Positions 17,842-26,260 are shown, counted from the stretch's first letter. The stretch is DNA of 32,894 nt from Gemmatimonadota bacterium (GCA_020348925.1 CP070758.1:4794221-4827114); one strand, 5' to 3'. Numbers and translations: made by a program. Notes: generated by a model from the sequence alone, not told the origin.

Positions 17842-17975
17842 TGTCATAATTTCCAGCAGGACCAACCCGTTAGTTTTAATGTGCGTTTCAGGGGGAGATA
17901 AGGGGTGAAACATTCCCTTTTTCAAAAAAAGCTGAAATCGAGAATAGTGCAGGAAGTCACCACTTCCTATTTTTT
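17842..17975 (+). ncRNA. Candidate small RNA or attenuated leader (about 134 nt)
   Basis: The interval runs from the expected start of the 17807-17835 promoter to a terminator-like hairpin (17951-17975). It contains a possible long-range pairing of GTTTCA (17885-17890) with TGAAAC (17906-17911) and no open frame of note. It matches no RNA family I can recognise. It could be a free small RNA or the 5' leader of the propeller-dockerin gene at 18181. The boundaries are inferred. Confidence 0.4.
17951..17975 (+). terminator. Rho-independent terminator-like hairpin upstream of the dockerin gene
   Basis: AGGAAGT (17951-17957), loop CACC, ACTTCCT (17962-17968), then A and six T. It lies between a strong promoter and the next gene, so it either ends a small RNA or acts as an attenuator. 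Confidence 0.65.
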
Positions 17976-18092
17976 AATGAAAAAAGATGTTTCGACCAGT
18001 AATCCCAGAAATCAACCATGTCATAGAAATCTCTTTTCTGATTCCTGACCCCAAAATCGTTGGGATTTTGAAGCAAAAAGGTGCCAGGAGCC

Positions 18093-18121
18093 ATTCTCTT
18101 CATCTATGGTAATGATATAAT
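18093..18121 (+). promoter_or_regulatory. Possible promoter of the propeller-dockerin gene
   Basis: A perfect -10 box TATAAT (18116-18121) lies 59 bases before the ATG at 18181, but the -35 position (ATTCTC, 17 bases upstream) is poor. A hairpin CAAAATC/GATTTTG (18052-18070) precedes it. Confidence 0.35.
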
Positions 18122-18180
18122 AGATTATTATTATGAAAATTAGTTTAGCTTCCAAGAAAAGAAGAACAGAGGAGGGTACA

Positions 18181-19497
18181 ATGCAGAGGAAGAGCATCTC
18201 AACCAGGCACATGCTCCTTTCACTCATAATTGTTACATGTCTTTCTTCAAGAACGCATTCTCAGATCCGTTTCACTGAACACGTCATTGCAACCAACTAT
18301 ACCACTGCATCCTATGTGTACGCCGCTGACCTGGACAAGGACTATGACATTGATATTTTAGGCGCCTCACGTGGTCTGGAACATCAAAGCTGGTGGGAGA
18401 ATGACGGACACCAGAATTTTACTGAGCATATTTTAGACGATACTTTCCCTAGTTCGAATTGTATATTGGCCGTGGATTTAGACCAGGACGGAGATGAGGA
18501 TATCTTGGCTTCAAGCAGTGCCGACAATTTCATAAAATGGTGGGAAAATGATGGCACTGCGACGTTCACGGATCACGTCATTACGGATGCGTTTTCCTCC
18601 GCAATGGGTGTTTTCGCCATCGATATGGACAGTGACGGCGACATCGATGTCATTGGGGCCTCTCGTAGTCGTAGAGCAGTGCACTGGTGGGAAAACGACA
18701 GAAACCAGAATTTCACCGAACATGCCATTTCGGATACTATCAGTTCACCCTACGACGTTTTTGCTTGTGATCTTGACGGAGACGACGATATTGACGTAAT
18801 TGGAACCAGCCAAAACAAGCATTCCCATGTCTGGTGGGAAAACGACGGCAGCGAGATCTTTACGGAACACGTGTTCGCCTCGAATTACGGCACCTGTGAT
18901 TATTTCGAAGCCGCCGATGTGGACGGTGATGATCGACTGGATATCGTCGGTGCCTCGTTCGGCTCCGGTGGCGTGACCTGGTGGCGCAATGAAGGGAATA
19001 AGACTTTCACGCAAAGAACAATTTCCGAGACCTTCCCCTCAGCCGGAAAGGTGCAAGCCGTCGATCTGGATGAGGATGATGACATGGATATCGTTGGTGT
19101 ATCTTACAGTATGAATACTGTTGCCTGGTGGGAGAACGACGGAGGTGAGAACTTTACTCAGCATACGATTTCGGATAGCCTTGTCGGTCCTTGGCATCTT
19201 TTTGCAACTGACATAGACGGGGATAACGATATCGATATGCTGGTCAGTGGATTTGGGTCCGATCAGATCGTATGGTTTGAGCACAGTACGTCAAGCCGAA
19301 CGAGGGGAGATACGAACGGAGATTGGGATGTCGATCTTTTGGATGTCATAACAGCGGTAAACCATATTTTAGAAATTTCGATCCTTGAGGGGGATGACCT
19401 CTGGGCGGCCGATTGCAGCGACGACGGGGAAATTGACCTCCTTGATCTCATTGGTATTGTGAATGTGATTTTGGGAATCGGAAATTGTGAACCTTGA
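18181..19497 (+). CDS. Secreted seven-repeat FG-GAP/VCBS-type propeller with C-terminal dockerin
   Basis: 438 residues from ATG 18181, chosen for its GAGGAGGG site; a longer frame from 18133 has none. Residues 1-27 are a signal peptide ending THS. Seven repeats of about 49 residues follow. Each has a calcium-loop-like D-x-D-x-D-D-x-D segment (ADLDKDYDIDILGAS and variants) and a WWENDG turn, then FTEH, which predicts a seven-bladed propeller. The last 65 residues form a type I dockerin-like pair of EF-hand motifs: GDTNGDWDVDLLDVITAVNHIL and ADCSDDGEIDLLDLIGIVNVIL. Dockerins bind cohesins, which suggests attachment to a scaffold or surface protein. It lies opposite in strand between mcsB and clpC, with its own terminator. 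Confidence 0.88.
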   Translation: MQRKSISTRHMLLSLIIVTCLSSRTHSQIRFTEHVIATNYTTASYVYAADLDKDYDIDILGASRGLEHQSWWENDGHQNFTEHILDDTFPSSNCILAVDLDQDGDEDILASSSADNFIKWWENDGTATFTDHVITDAFSSAMGVFAIDMDSDGDIDVIGASRSRRAVHWWENDRNQNFTEHAISDTISSPYDVFACDLDGDDDIDVIGTSQNKHSHVWWENDGSEIFTEHVFASNYGTCDYFEAADVDGDDRLDIVGASFGSGGVTWWRNEGNKTFTQRTISETFPSAGKVQAVDLDEDDDMDIVGVSYSMNTVAWWENDGGENFTQHTISDSLVGPWHLFATDIDGDNDIDMLVSGFGSDQIVWFEHSTSSRTRGDTNGDWDVDLLDVITAVNHILEISILEGDDLWAADCSDDGEIDLLDLIGIVNVILGIGNCEP

Positions 19498-19521
19498 TTT
19501 CTATGATTCTTGTGAGAATCA

Positions 19522-19557
19522 ATGACTTTTAACCTAAAATGGAAAGTCATGTTTTTC
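19522..19557 (+). terminator. Terminator after the propeller-dockerin gene
   Basis: ATGACTTT (19522-19529) pairs with AAAGTCAT (19543-19550) and is followed by GTTTTTCTTT. A second small hairpin, GATTCT-tgtg-AGAATC, lies just before it. Confidence 0.65.
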
Positions 19558-19663
19558 TTTAATATTCGATGCTGTTCTTTCAACATATCCTCTCAATATT
19601 TCTCCACAAAACTTCTGTGAATCAACGTGATCTCACACTTCCGTGAATCGTAGAAGGTAAAGG

Positions 19664-20746
19664 TTACCCGCTCAGGATCTTTCGCACGAAGTCGGCGCGG
19701 TAGATGTCCCGCTCGGCCGGCTCCATTTTCTTCCCGGCTCTTTTCTGCAGGTGCGAAGGTTGGGTCTCTATCATGAGCTGATTGATGGTTTGGACAGTGA
19801 CGTCAGGAATCATGCCCATGGCGACGCCCAGTCGAATGGCCGAAGAGAGGTTCATGAATTCCTGGGATGTGAGCACTCTGGCGTTTTTCACGATACCGTA
19901 TGCCCGCCAGATTTTGTCCTCGATCTGCGGTTGTGCATCTTTGAGCAGGGTCTTTCGCGCGTTCTGCTCGAACTCGATAATCTGCTTCGTGACCCGCTCC
20001 AGGCTGTTGATGATGTCCTCTTCGGACTGCCCCAGTGTGGTCTGATTCGAAATCTGGAAAAGGTTTCCCAAGACCGCTGTTCCCTCTCCGTAAAATCCTC
20101 TGACAGCGAGCCCGACTTGGGTGATACCTCTCAGCACCTTATCGATCTCCTGGGTCAAAACGAGAGCCGGGAGATGGATGAGAATCGAAGCCCGCAAACC
20201 CGTTCCCGTATTGGTCGGACACGCCGTGAGATAGCCGAATTCGTCGGAGAAGGCGTATTCAAGGGAACCGCTCAATTCATCATCAATGCGGTCTATGATG
20301 CGCCACACGTCCTTGGGCTGAAATCCTGAATGGAGCCCCTGGAGCCTGACGTGGTCTTCCTCATTGATCATGATGCTGACGATCTCCTTCTCTCCCACGA
20401 GGAGTCCGCGCGCACCTTTCTTTTCGAGAAAATCCGGGCTGACCAGGTTCCGTTCGACCATGAACTGTTTATCGATATCCGTCAGTTCCGACGTATCGAG
20501 AAAGATGGCGTTTTTCAGAAATTTATTCTCCCCCTGGGCGTTGCGAAGCTGAAGTTGCACCTCTTCCAACTGTTCCCTGGACGCCCGGTGGGAGAAGGGA
20601 ATGCCTTTTAAATTTCGGGCGAGCCGGACGCGGCTGCTTATTACAATACCAGGATACTCCCCCGTCCCGTCAAGCCATCCGACCGGACTTTGAATCATCA
20701 TCTGCAGAAAGTGTCTGGCCCCGCCGGTTACTTCTTTCTCCGCCAT
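19664..20746 (-). CDS. mcsB: Protein arginine kinase McsB
   Basis: 360 residues, the normal McsB length. The phosphagen-kinase fold is marked by ISSRVRLARN (36-45), INEEDHVRLQ (about 127-136) and ACPTNTGTGLRAS with Cys176 at the active site. Near the end is RDIYRA (346-351), the RDxxRA motif that in Firmicute McsB forms the allosteric phospho-arginine pocket. The enzyme phosphorylates arginines in proteins, tagging them for ClpCP. ATG 20746 has a GGAG site five bases upstream and overlaps mcsA by 19 bases. The clpC gene lies 2.4 kb downstream beyond an inserted plus-strand gene. Confidence 0.95.
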   Translation of the reverse strand: MAEKEVTGGARHFLQMMIQSPVGWLDGTGEYPGIVISSRVRLARNLKGIPFSHRASREQLEEVQLQLRNAQGENKFLKNAIFLDTSELTDIDKQFMVERNLVSPDFLEKKGARGLLVGEKEIVSIMINEEDHVRLQGLHSGFQPKDVWRIIDRIDDELSGSLEYAFSDEFGYLTACPTNTGTGLRASILIHLPALVLTQEIDKVLRGITQVGLAVRGFYGEGTAVLGNLFQISNQTTLGQSEEDIINSLERVTKQIIEFEQNARKTLLKDAQPQIEDKIWRAYGIVKNARVLTSQEFMNLSSAIRLGVAMGMIPDVTVQTINQLMIETQPSHLQKRAGKKMEPAERDIYRADFVRKILSG

Positions 20747-21249
20747 GCCTTCTCCATCTCGTGGATTGTATCACGCAGTGCCGCGGCCCGTTCGAACTCC
20801 TCCGCTTTGATGGCCCTCTTCATTTTTTCCCGCAGCTTTCGTATTTCTTTTTTTTGCTCGACGTATTCTTTTTCGAAATTCGGGACTTTCCCCCGGTGCT
20901 GATTACTGCCATGTATTTTCCGCAACAGCCCTTTCAGACCTTCGGTGAATATATCATAGCACTCGCTGCAACCCAGCCTCCCGGTTTTCTTGAAGTCGAC
21001 GTAAGTCAGGCCGCATTGGGCACACGTAAGTTTTTTCATCTCTTCCGTCTCACCAGATCCGCCTTCCTCAGCCATGCCTGCCAGCAAGTCCCCAATTGGA
21101 AAATCGGAACTGGAAAAAGGAGCCTTGAGCCCTCTTTTCTCGGCGCACTCATGGCACAGCCGCAGCACCGTCTTCTCGTTATTGACGATCTGGGTGAAGA
21201 CGATCATCGCAGGGCGTTCATTGCAATCCTGGCACATCATCTTTTTCAT
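20728..21249 (-). CDS. mcsA: McsA, zinc-finger/UVR activator of McsB
   Basis: 173 residues. Two zinc-binding cysteine pairs sit in the N-terminal part (CQDC and CHEC at about 6-36) and two more in the middle (CAQC and CSEC). The C-terminal UVR motif (EIRKLREKMKRAIKAEEFERAAALRD) is of the UvrB/UvrC type. In Firmicutes McsA binds and activates McsB. It overlaps the 3' end of lolD by 32 bases and mcsB by 19 bases, which indicates translational coupling. A second ATG at 21240 is a possible start. Confidence 0.92.
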   Translation of the reverse strand: MKKMMCQDCNERPAMIVFTQIVNNEKTVLRLCHECAEKRGLKAPFSSSDFPIGDLLAGMAEEGGSGETEEMKKLTCAQCGLTYVDFKKTGRLGCSECYDIFTEGLKGLLRKIHGSNQHRGKVPNFEKEYVEQKKEIRKLREKMKRAIKAEEFERAAALRDTIHEMEKAWRRKK

Positions 21250-21967
21250 TTCCTCGCGCGTTATGGTGCATCATGTTGTCGAATTCGATCTCAATCCTGC
21301 CGTCGGCCAGCCGGATCTTCCGGTCGGCCCTGTCCGCCAGTTCCTCGTTGTGAGTGACGACGACAAAGGCCTGGTGTTTGGCTCGACTGAGCTGCCACAT
21401 GAGTTCATGCAGAGCTTCTCCCGAACGGCGATCCAGATTGCCGGACGGTTCGTCAGCCAAAACGATCTCCGGCTTGTTGAGGAGGGCCCGGGCCAGAGCC
21501 ACTCGCTGCAGCTCCCCACCGGAGAGTTGACCCGGTTTGTGGTGTTCACGCTTGGGCAGACCGACTTCGTGGAGCAGTTGCCGGGCGGCACCGGTGACAT
21601 CCCCGAAAGGTCGGCCGTTGATGATACCGGGCATGATCACATTTTCCAGTGCCGTGAACTCCGGCAAGAGATGATGAAACTGGAACACAAATCCTACGTA
21701 GGTGTTGCGAAAGTGAGCCAGTCTGTCATCTGAGAATGAGAACACATCCTTGGACTTCACCTCGAGTCGCCCTTTCGAAGGACGTTCCAGTGCGCCTAAA
21801 ATATAGAGAAGCGTACTTTTTCCTACCCCGGAAGCGCCAACAATCGAAATGATTTCACCCTTTCGAATTTCAAGGTCGATCCCTGTCAGGACGTCCAGTC
21901 GGCCTTGGCCCACAGGGAAGCTCTTATGGATGTCGTACGCCTTCAGAAGGATTTCAGGTGTCTTCAT
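21218..21967 (-). CDS. lolD: Lipoprotein-releasing ABC transporter ATPase LolD
   Basis: 249 residues from ATG 21967, the start that matches the family; a longer frame to 22039 would overlap the permease by about 70 bases. Walker A GASGVGKS is at 44-51, the signature LSGGE at 148-152 and Walker B IVLADEP at 168-174. With a LolC/LolE permease it extracts lipoproteins from the inner membrane for delivery to the outer membrane. The start lies one base after the permease stop. MacB-type exporters are related, but the adjacent LolC/E-type permease supports LolD. Confidence 0.92.
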   Translation of the reverse strand: MKTPEILLKAYDIHKSFPVGQGRLDVLTGIDLEIRKGEIISIVGASGVGKSTLLYILGALERPSKGRLEVKSKDVFSFSDDRLAHFRNTYVGFVFQFHHLLPEFTALENVIMPGIINGRPFGDVTGAARQLLHEVGLPKREHHKPGQLSGGELQRVALARALLNKPEIVLADEPSGNLDRRSGEALHELMWQLSRAKHQAFVVVTHNEELADRADRKIRLADGRIEIEFDNMMHHNARGNEKDDVPGLQ

Positions 21968-21968
21968 G

Positions 21969-23207
21969 TTACTCGTACCGTATGGCTTCGACAGGGTCCA
22001 AACGGGAGGCCCTCTTGGCCGGATAGAGTGTGGCCACAAAGCAGATGGCGATACCGGCGAGAGAGACGAAGAGAAAATCGGACGGCTGCATCAGGACCGG
22101 CAGCGTACTGATGAAGTAGATTTCCGCCGGAAGTTGAAAAAAGCGGAAGGTGTCCTGAGCCCAGCACAGAAGATACCCCAGGAAACAGCCCAAGACGGTT
22201 CCGATCACACCGACAACGAGACCTTCGAACATAAAGATCTTCATAATACCCTTCGATGTGGCTCCCATCGATTTCAGAATGCCGATCTCCTTTCGCTTTT
22301 CCAAAACAATCATGATGAGTGTGCTGATGATGTTGAACGCAGCCACGAGAATGATCAGGCTCAGAATAATGAACATGGCCCACTTCTCAATCGTCATCCA
22401 GTTGAAGAGGGTCTTGTTCTGCTCCATCCAGTCTGTGGTGAGATAGGGGTACCCCAAAAGCTCTGTTATTTTTCTCGCGACACTTTTGGCCCGATACATG
22501 TCGTCGAGCTTAATCCCCAGGCCGCTGATGGTGTCGCCCATCTGGAAGAATTTCTGGGCGTCCTCGAGTGAGATGTACGCCAGAGATGCATCGTACTCAT
22601 AGAGACCCGTCTCGAAGAGGCCGGTCACAATAAATTTTTTCGCCCGCGGGAAATCGAGCAAGGCGGAGCCGTCATACGTTTTCGGACTGAGGGCCACCAC
22701 CTCGTCATCGAGCCATACTTTCAATCGATTGGCAAGGGTGACACCGAGGACGATGCCCGACTGTTTTTTCCCCTCCTCCGTCTTGGTCGTGTAGGTCGGC
22801 TGGCCGTGGATGATGTTCTTTTCCAAATCCGTCACGCGGCTGACGGTGGCCGAATCGGCGCCGATGACGCGGGCTCCGGCAGCATTCTGGCCCGCAGAGA
22901 GCATGGTCTCCCAGTAAACAAAGGGGGAAACACCGACGACGTGATCGAGGTGTTCGACCTGTGAGAGAACACTCTCATACTGGTCGATCCCTCTGTTGTA
23001 GAACGTCGTCACCCGGATGTGGGCGTCCGTACCTACAATTCTTGTTCTCACCTCTTGTTCGAAACCGTTCATGACTGAGAGAACAATGATGAGGGCGGCG
23101 ACACCGACCATGACGCCCCCGATGGAGATGTAGGTGATAAGAGAAATGAATCCCGTCTTTCTCTTTGATTTCAAGTACCGTTTCGCAATGAAGAATTCGT
23201 AGGACAT
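21969..23207 (-). CDS. Lipoprotein-releasing ABC transporter permease (LolC/LolE family)
   Basis: 412 residues from ATG 23207 (TGATG overlap with the lysS stop); a GTG at 23210 is also possible. YEFFIAKRYLKSKRKTGFISLITYISIGGV is the family N-terminus, read in two pieces around Arg15. One N-terminal membrane helix is followed by a periplasmic MacB-like domain and three C-terminal helices of the FtsX type, with the EKRKEIGILKSMGAT coupling helix. Only one permease gene is present, as in lineages that use a single LolF-like or homodimeric permease. It forms the transporter with LolD. Confidence 0.92.
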   Translation of the reverse strand: MSYEFFIAKRYLKSKRKTGFISLITYISIGGVMVGVAALIIVLSVMNGFEQEVRTRIVGTDAHIRVTTFYNRGIDQYESVLSQVEHLDHVVGVSPFVYWETMLSAGQNAAGARVIGADSATVSRVTDLEKNIIHGQPTYTTKTEEGKKQSGIVLGVTLANRLKVWLDDEVVALSPKTYDGSALLDFPRAKKFIVTGLFETGLYEYDASLAYISLEDAQKFFQMGDTISGLGIKLDDMYRAKSVARKITELLGYPYLTTDWMEQNKTLFNWMTIEKWAMFIILSLIILVAAFNIISTLIMIVLEKRKEIGILKSMGATSKGIMKIFMFEGLVVGVIGTVLGCFLGYLLCWAQDTFRFFQLPAEIYFISTLPVLMQPSDFLFVSLAGIAICFVATLYPAKRASRLDPVEAIRYE

Positions 23208-24733
23208 CACGCCGTTTGTTTCTTCTGATTGTCAACAGGATCGTCGTCCGACATGCCGTGAGTGTCACCCTCCCGTTCAGGTCTCATCTGGGGAAAGAGA
23301 ATAACGTCCCGGATGGAGGGAGAGTTCGTAAAGAGCATGACCAGGCGATCGATGCCGATCCCGAGACCGGCCATGGGAGGCATCCCGTACTCCATAGCCC
23401 GCAGAAAATCCTCATCCAGAACTTGCGCTTCCTCATCCCCGTCCTCCAGGAGTTTTCTCTGCTGCTCAAACCGTTCCCGCTGATCGAGGGGGTCGTTCAA
23501 CTCCGAAAAGGCGTTGCCGATTTCGCCACCGCCGATGACGGGTTCAAAACGCTCGGTTAAATCAGACTTGTCCCGATGTCTCTTGGCCAGAGGGGACATG
23601 TCAACAGGATGGTCCTTGATGAATGTCGGTTGCATGAGATATGGCTCCACCAACTCCGAGTAAATCTCATCGATCAATTTGCCCGGACCAAGACGCTCGT
23701 CCACTTTTAAATTCCTTTCGTCGCAGAAGGCTCTGAGCTCATCGACGTTCTTCCCATAGAGGTCAGCATCCGCATACTTCTGAATTGACTCGAAGAGGGA
23801 TAATCGCTCCCATGGTGGAGAGAGATCAATGCGGTGTCCTTGATACGCAATGTCCGTCTTTCCCAAGACCCTCTGGGCCACAGTGGAAATCATTTCCTCC
23901 ACAAGTTCCATGAGGTCATTGTAGTCGATGTAGGCCTGGTAGAGTTCCATCTGGGTGAACTCCGGTTGGTGGGTCCGGTCCATACCTTCGTTGCGAAAAT
24001 CCTTGGCGAATTCGTAGACCTTCTCGAAGCCACCGACGATCAGTCTTTTCAAGTACAATTCGTCAGCGATTCGGAGGTAAAAATCGACATCGAGGGCGTT
24101 GTGATGGGTGATGAAGGGGCGGGCCGAGGCACCGCCGTAAATCGGCTGGAGCACAGGGGTCTCAACCTCCAGGAAGCCGCGCGCATCGAGAAAGGATCGC
24201 AGAGCCCGAATGATCTCCGTGCGCATTCGGAAGGTCTCTTTCACGTCCGGATTCATGATGAGATCGAGATACCTCTGTCGATATCGGATCTCCTTGTCCC
24301 GGAGGCCGTGCCATTTTTCCGGCAGTGGTCGTAGCGATTTCGACAGAAGTGTCACGGTCTCGACCTGGACCGTGACCTCACCGGTGCGCGTCCGGAATAC
24401 GTGGCCACGCACGCCGATGATGTCCCCGATATCAAAAAGCTGGAAGAGGTCAAAGGCCTCCTGGCCCACGTCGTCCAGCCGGATATAGATCTGAAGCCGC
24501 CCTGCGTCGTCTTCAACATGGGCAAAGCTCGTCTTGCCATGCCGTCTGACGGTCATCAATCTCCCGGCGATCGACACCTTTTCTTGGGAAGACTCGAAAT
24601 GTTCAAACGAATCGAGAATTCCTTTCGAAGTGTGCGAAACCTCATACGCGTAAGGATAAGGGTTTATTCCCAGTTGGCGAATTTCTTCCAGTTTTCTCAA
24701 GCGCTGTTGACGCAGTTCACTCGTTTCTTCCAC
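23207..24733 (-). CDS. lysS: Lysyl-tRNA synthetase, class II
   Basis: 508 residues. An N-terminal OB-fold anticodon domain (VSIAGRLMTVRRHGKTSF) is followed by the class II core: motif 1 around FLDARGFLEVETPVL, motif 2 FRNEGMDRTHQPEFTQME and motif 3 GLGIGIDRLVMLF. The start is GTG 24733, with AAAGGA seven bases upstream. It charges tRNA-Lys. It is the first gene of the lysS-lolC/E-lolD-mcsA-mcsB run and has its own promoter. Confidence 0.97.
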   Translation of the reverse strand: MEETSELRQQRLRKLEEIRQLGINPYPYAYEVSHTSKGILDSFEHFESSQEKVSIAGRLMTVRRHGKTSFAHVEDDAGRLQIYIRLDDVGQEAFDLFQLFDIGDIIGVRGHVFRTRTGEVTVQVETVTLLSKSLRPLPEKWHGLRDKEIRYRQRYLDLIMNPDVKETFRMRTEIIRALRSFLDARGFLEVETPVLQPIYGGASARPFITHHNALDVDFYLRIADELYLKRLIVGGFEKVYEFAKDFRNEGMDRTHQPEFTQMELYQAYIDYNDLMELVEEMISTVAQRVLGKTDIAYQGHRIDLSPPWERLSLFESIQKYADADLYGKNVDELRAFCDERNLKVDERLGPGKLIDEIYSELVEPYLMQPTFIKDHPVDMSPLAKRHRDKSDLTERFEPVIGGGEIGNAFSELNDPLDQRERFEQQRKLLEDGDEEAQVLDEDFLRAMEYGMPPMAGLGIGIDRLVMLFTNSPSIRDVILFPQMRPEREGDTHGMSDDDPVDNQKKQTA

Positions 24734-24797
24734 TTCAAGGTCCTTTCGTATCCTTTGCTAACTTCAAGACTGGTGTGAATTTCGTAAAAGCAAATCA

Positions 24798-24826
24798 AAT
24801 ATAGTACTTCCAGCCAAAGGTGTCAA
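24798..24826 (-). promoter_or_regulatory. Sigma70-like promoter of the lysS-lol-mcsAB run
   Basis: On the minus strand a perfect TTGACA (24826-24821) and TATATT (24803-24798) are 17 bases apart, about 65 bases before the lysS GTG. Confidence 0.82.
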
Positions 24827-24890
24827 GGACAAAGGATTGTCTTCGAAGTATCAGGGTGTTTTCAATATGGAATTTTGGGCTCTGTTTGTT

Positions 24891-24931
24891 GTCGGCATGA
24901 CGTGGGAGGATTCGGATGATAAGAATGACGG
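24891..24931. repeat. Fragment of dispersed GTCAT-type repeat
   Basis: Two inverted-repeat-like ends (GGCATGACG and AAGAATGACGG) lie 30 bases apart in the prfB-lysS gap. They resemble the ends of the longer dispersed elements at 2891-3022 and 26143-26260. Confidence 0.3.
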
Positions 24932-24980
24932 GTCCCGTTTCAATGCATTCTCGAAATCCATGAGGCGCACCGGGTGAAGC

Positions 24981-26085
24981 TTAACGCTCCCGTTGGGAGT
25001 GAAGGTAGCCGGTGATGAAACGATCGAGCTCGCCGTCCATGACGCCCTGGGTGTCGCCTGTTTCGACCCCGGTTCGATGATCTTTCACCATGTTGTATGG
25101 ATGGAAGACATACGATCGTATCTGACTGCCCCACTCGATCTTTTTCTTTTCGGCTTTCTCCTTTTCGGCCTGTTTCTTCTCCTCCTCTTCTTTGTAATGT
25201 TGATACAGTCTTGCCAGGAGGATCTTCATGGCGTTTTCGCGGTTGCGATGTTGGGAACGTTCAGACTGGCATTGGGCCGCTATGCCGGTAGGAAGGTGGG
25301 TGATGCGGACCGCCGATGATACCTTGTTGACATGTTGCCCACCGGCACCGCTGGCCCTGAAGGTGTCGATACGAAGATCGTTGTCCGTCACTTCGATTTC
25401 AATATCTTCCTCCACTTCGGGGAGTACGAAGACCGAGGCGAAGGAGGTGTGTCGTCGTCGATTGGCGTCGAAAGGAGAGATGCGGACCAGCCTGTGGACA
25501 CCCTTTTCCGCCTTCAGATATCCATACGCATACTCACCCCTCACTTCGATGGTGGTACTTTTAATACCGGCTTCCTCACCCGGCATGGTGTCCATGATTT
25601 CGGTCTCATAGCCGCTCCGTTCGCTCCATCGCAGGTACATGCGCATGAGCATTTCGGCCCAGTCCTGGGCTTCCGTCCCACCCGCGCCTGAATGAATTTC
25701 TAATATGGCGCTTTTGGGATCGTCCTCATCGGCGAGCGTGCTTTTCAGCTCGAGCCCTTCGATCTCATTGAATAGTTTTTCAACCGAGCGCCGGACCTCT
25801 TCGAATGTATCGGAATCTTCCTCCTCCTCGGCCAATTGGAACAGAAGGACCAGATCTTCACACTGTTTGTTCAGGGATTCCCATTCCTCAACCGGTTTCC
25901 TTTTCGTACTGATTGACTGTAAGATACTTTGAGCGCGCTCTTGATCGCCCCAGAAATCGGGTTTGGCCGATTCGTCCTCTAATGCTTTAATCTCAGCCTT
26001 ACGTTTGTCGATGTCAAAGATACCCCCGCAGGTTTCCCAATTTCTCCTCACACAATTCCAATACTTCTTTGACATCCGCTTCCAT
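24981..26085 (-). CDS. prfB: Peptide chain release factor 2 with programmed +1 frameshift
   Basis: The true start is ATG 26085, with AAGGAGAG upstream. Frame 0 reads 23 codons (26085-26017) and meets an in-frame TGA at 26016-26014. Skipping the T at 26016 continues at GAC (26015) for 344 codons to the stop at 24981, giving 367 residues, the normal RF2 length. The product has the stop-codon-reading SPF motif (203-205) and the catalytic GGQ (248-250), so it is RF2 rather than RF1. It releases peptides at UGA and UAA. A single unshifted frame from 26174 exists but its N-terminus is not RF2-like. It probably follows the exonuclease gene upstream, across a dispersed repeat. Confidence 0.95.
26013..26028 (-). 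promoter_or_regulatory. RF2 programmed frameshift site
   Basis: On the minus strand CGGGGG, TAT, CTT TGA C: a Shine-Dalgarno-like G run three bases before the CTT-TGA-C slip site. This is the known autoregulatory arrangement, in which low RF2 lets the ribosome slip by +1 from CTT to TTT and make full-length protein. Confidence 0.95.
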
Positions 26086-26142
26086 CGTTCTCTCCTTTTC
26101 TCTGTTTTTAAATCACCGTCTTCAACCGAATATGTCTGGTCC

Positions 26143-26260
26143 GTCATTGCGAACCCTGAGCCCCTGAGCACCATTCGAGGACGAAGGGCGCACCAATCTC
26201 AATGTGAGGAAGAGATCGTTCCGTCCTCCCGCGTTTCCACACCGGCCTCCTCGAGATGAC
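26143..26260. repeat. Dispersed palindromic repeat (GTCATTGCGA...TCGAGATGAC)
   Basis: Imperfect inverted ends GTCATTGCGA (26143-26152) and TCGAGATGAC (26251-26260) enclose a core with AATCTCA and GAGAT motifs like the element at 2891-3022. It fills the gap between the exonuclease gene and prfB. Confidence 0.55.

Noticed and set aside
19611-19649. Direct repeat ACTTCTGTGAATC / ACTTCCGTGAATC with a 26-base period
   Set aside because: Only two imperfect copies between convergent genes; too little to assign a role.
21968-22039. Longer start for lolD
   Set aside because: It would overlap the permease by about 70 bases and add residues not found in the family; ATG 21967 fits the conserved N-terminus.
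26086-26174. N-terminal extension of prfB from 26174
   Set aside because: The sequence is unlike RF2, overlaps the end region of a repeat, and the conserved frameshift site with ATG 26085 gives a normal-length RF2.
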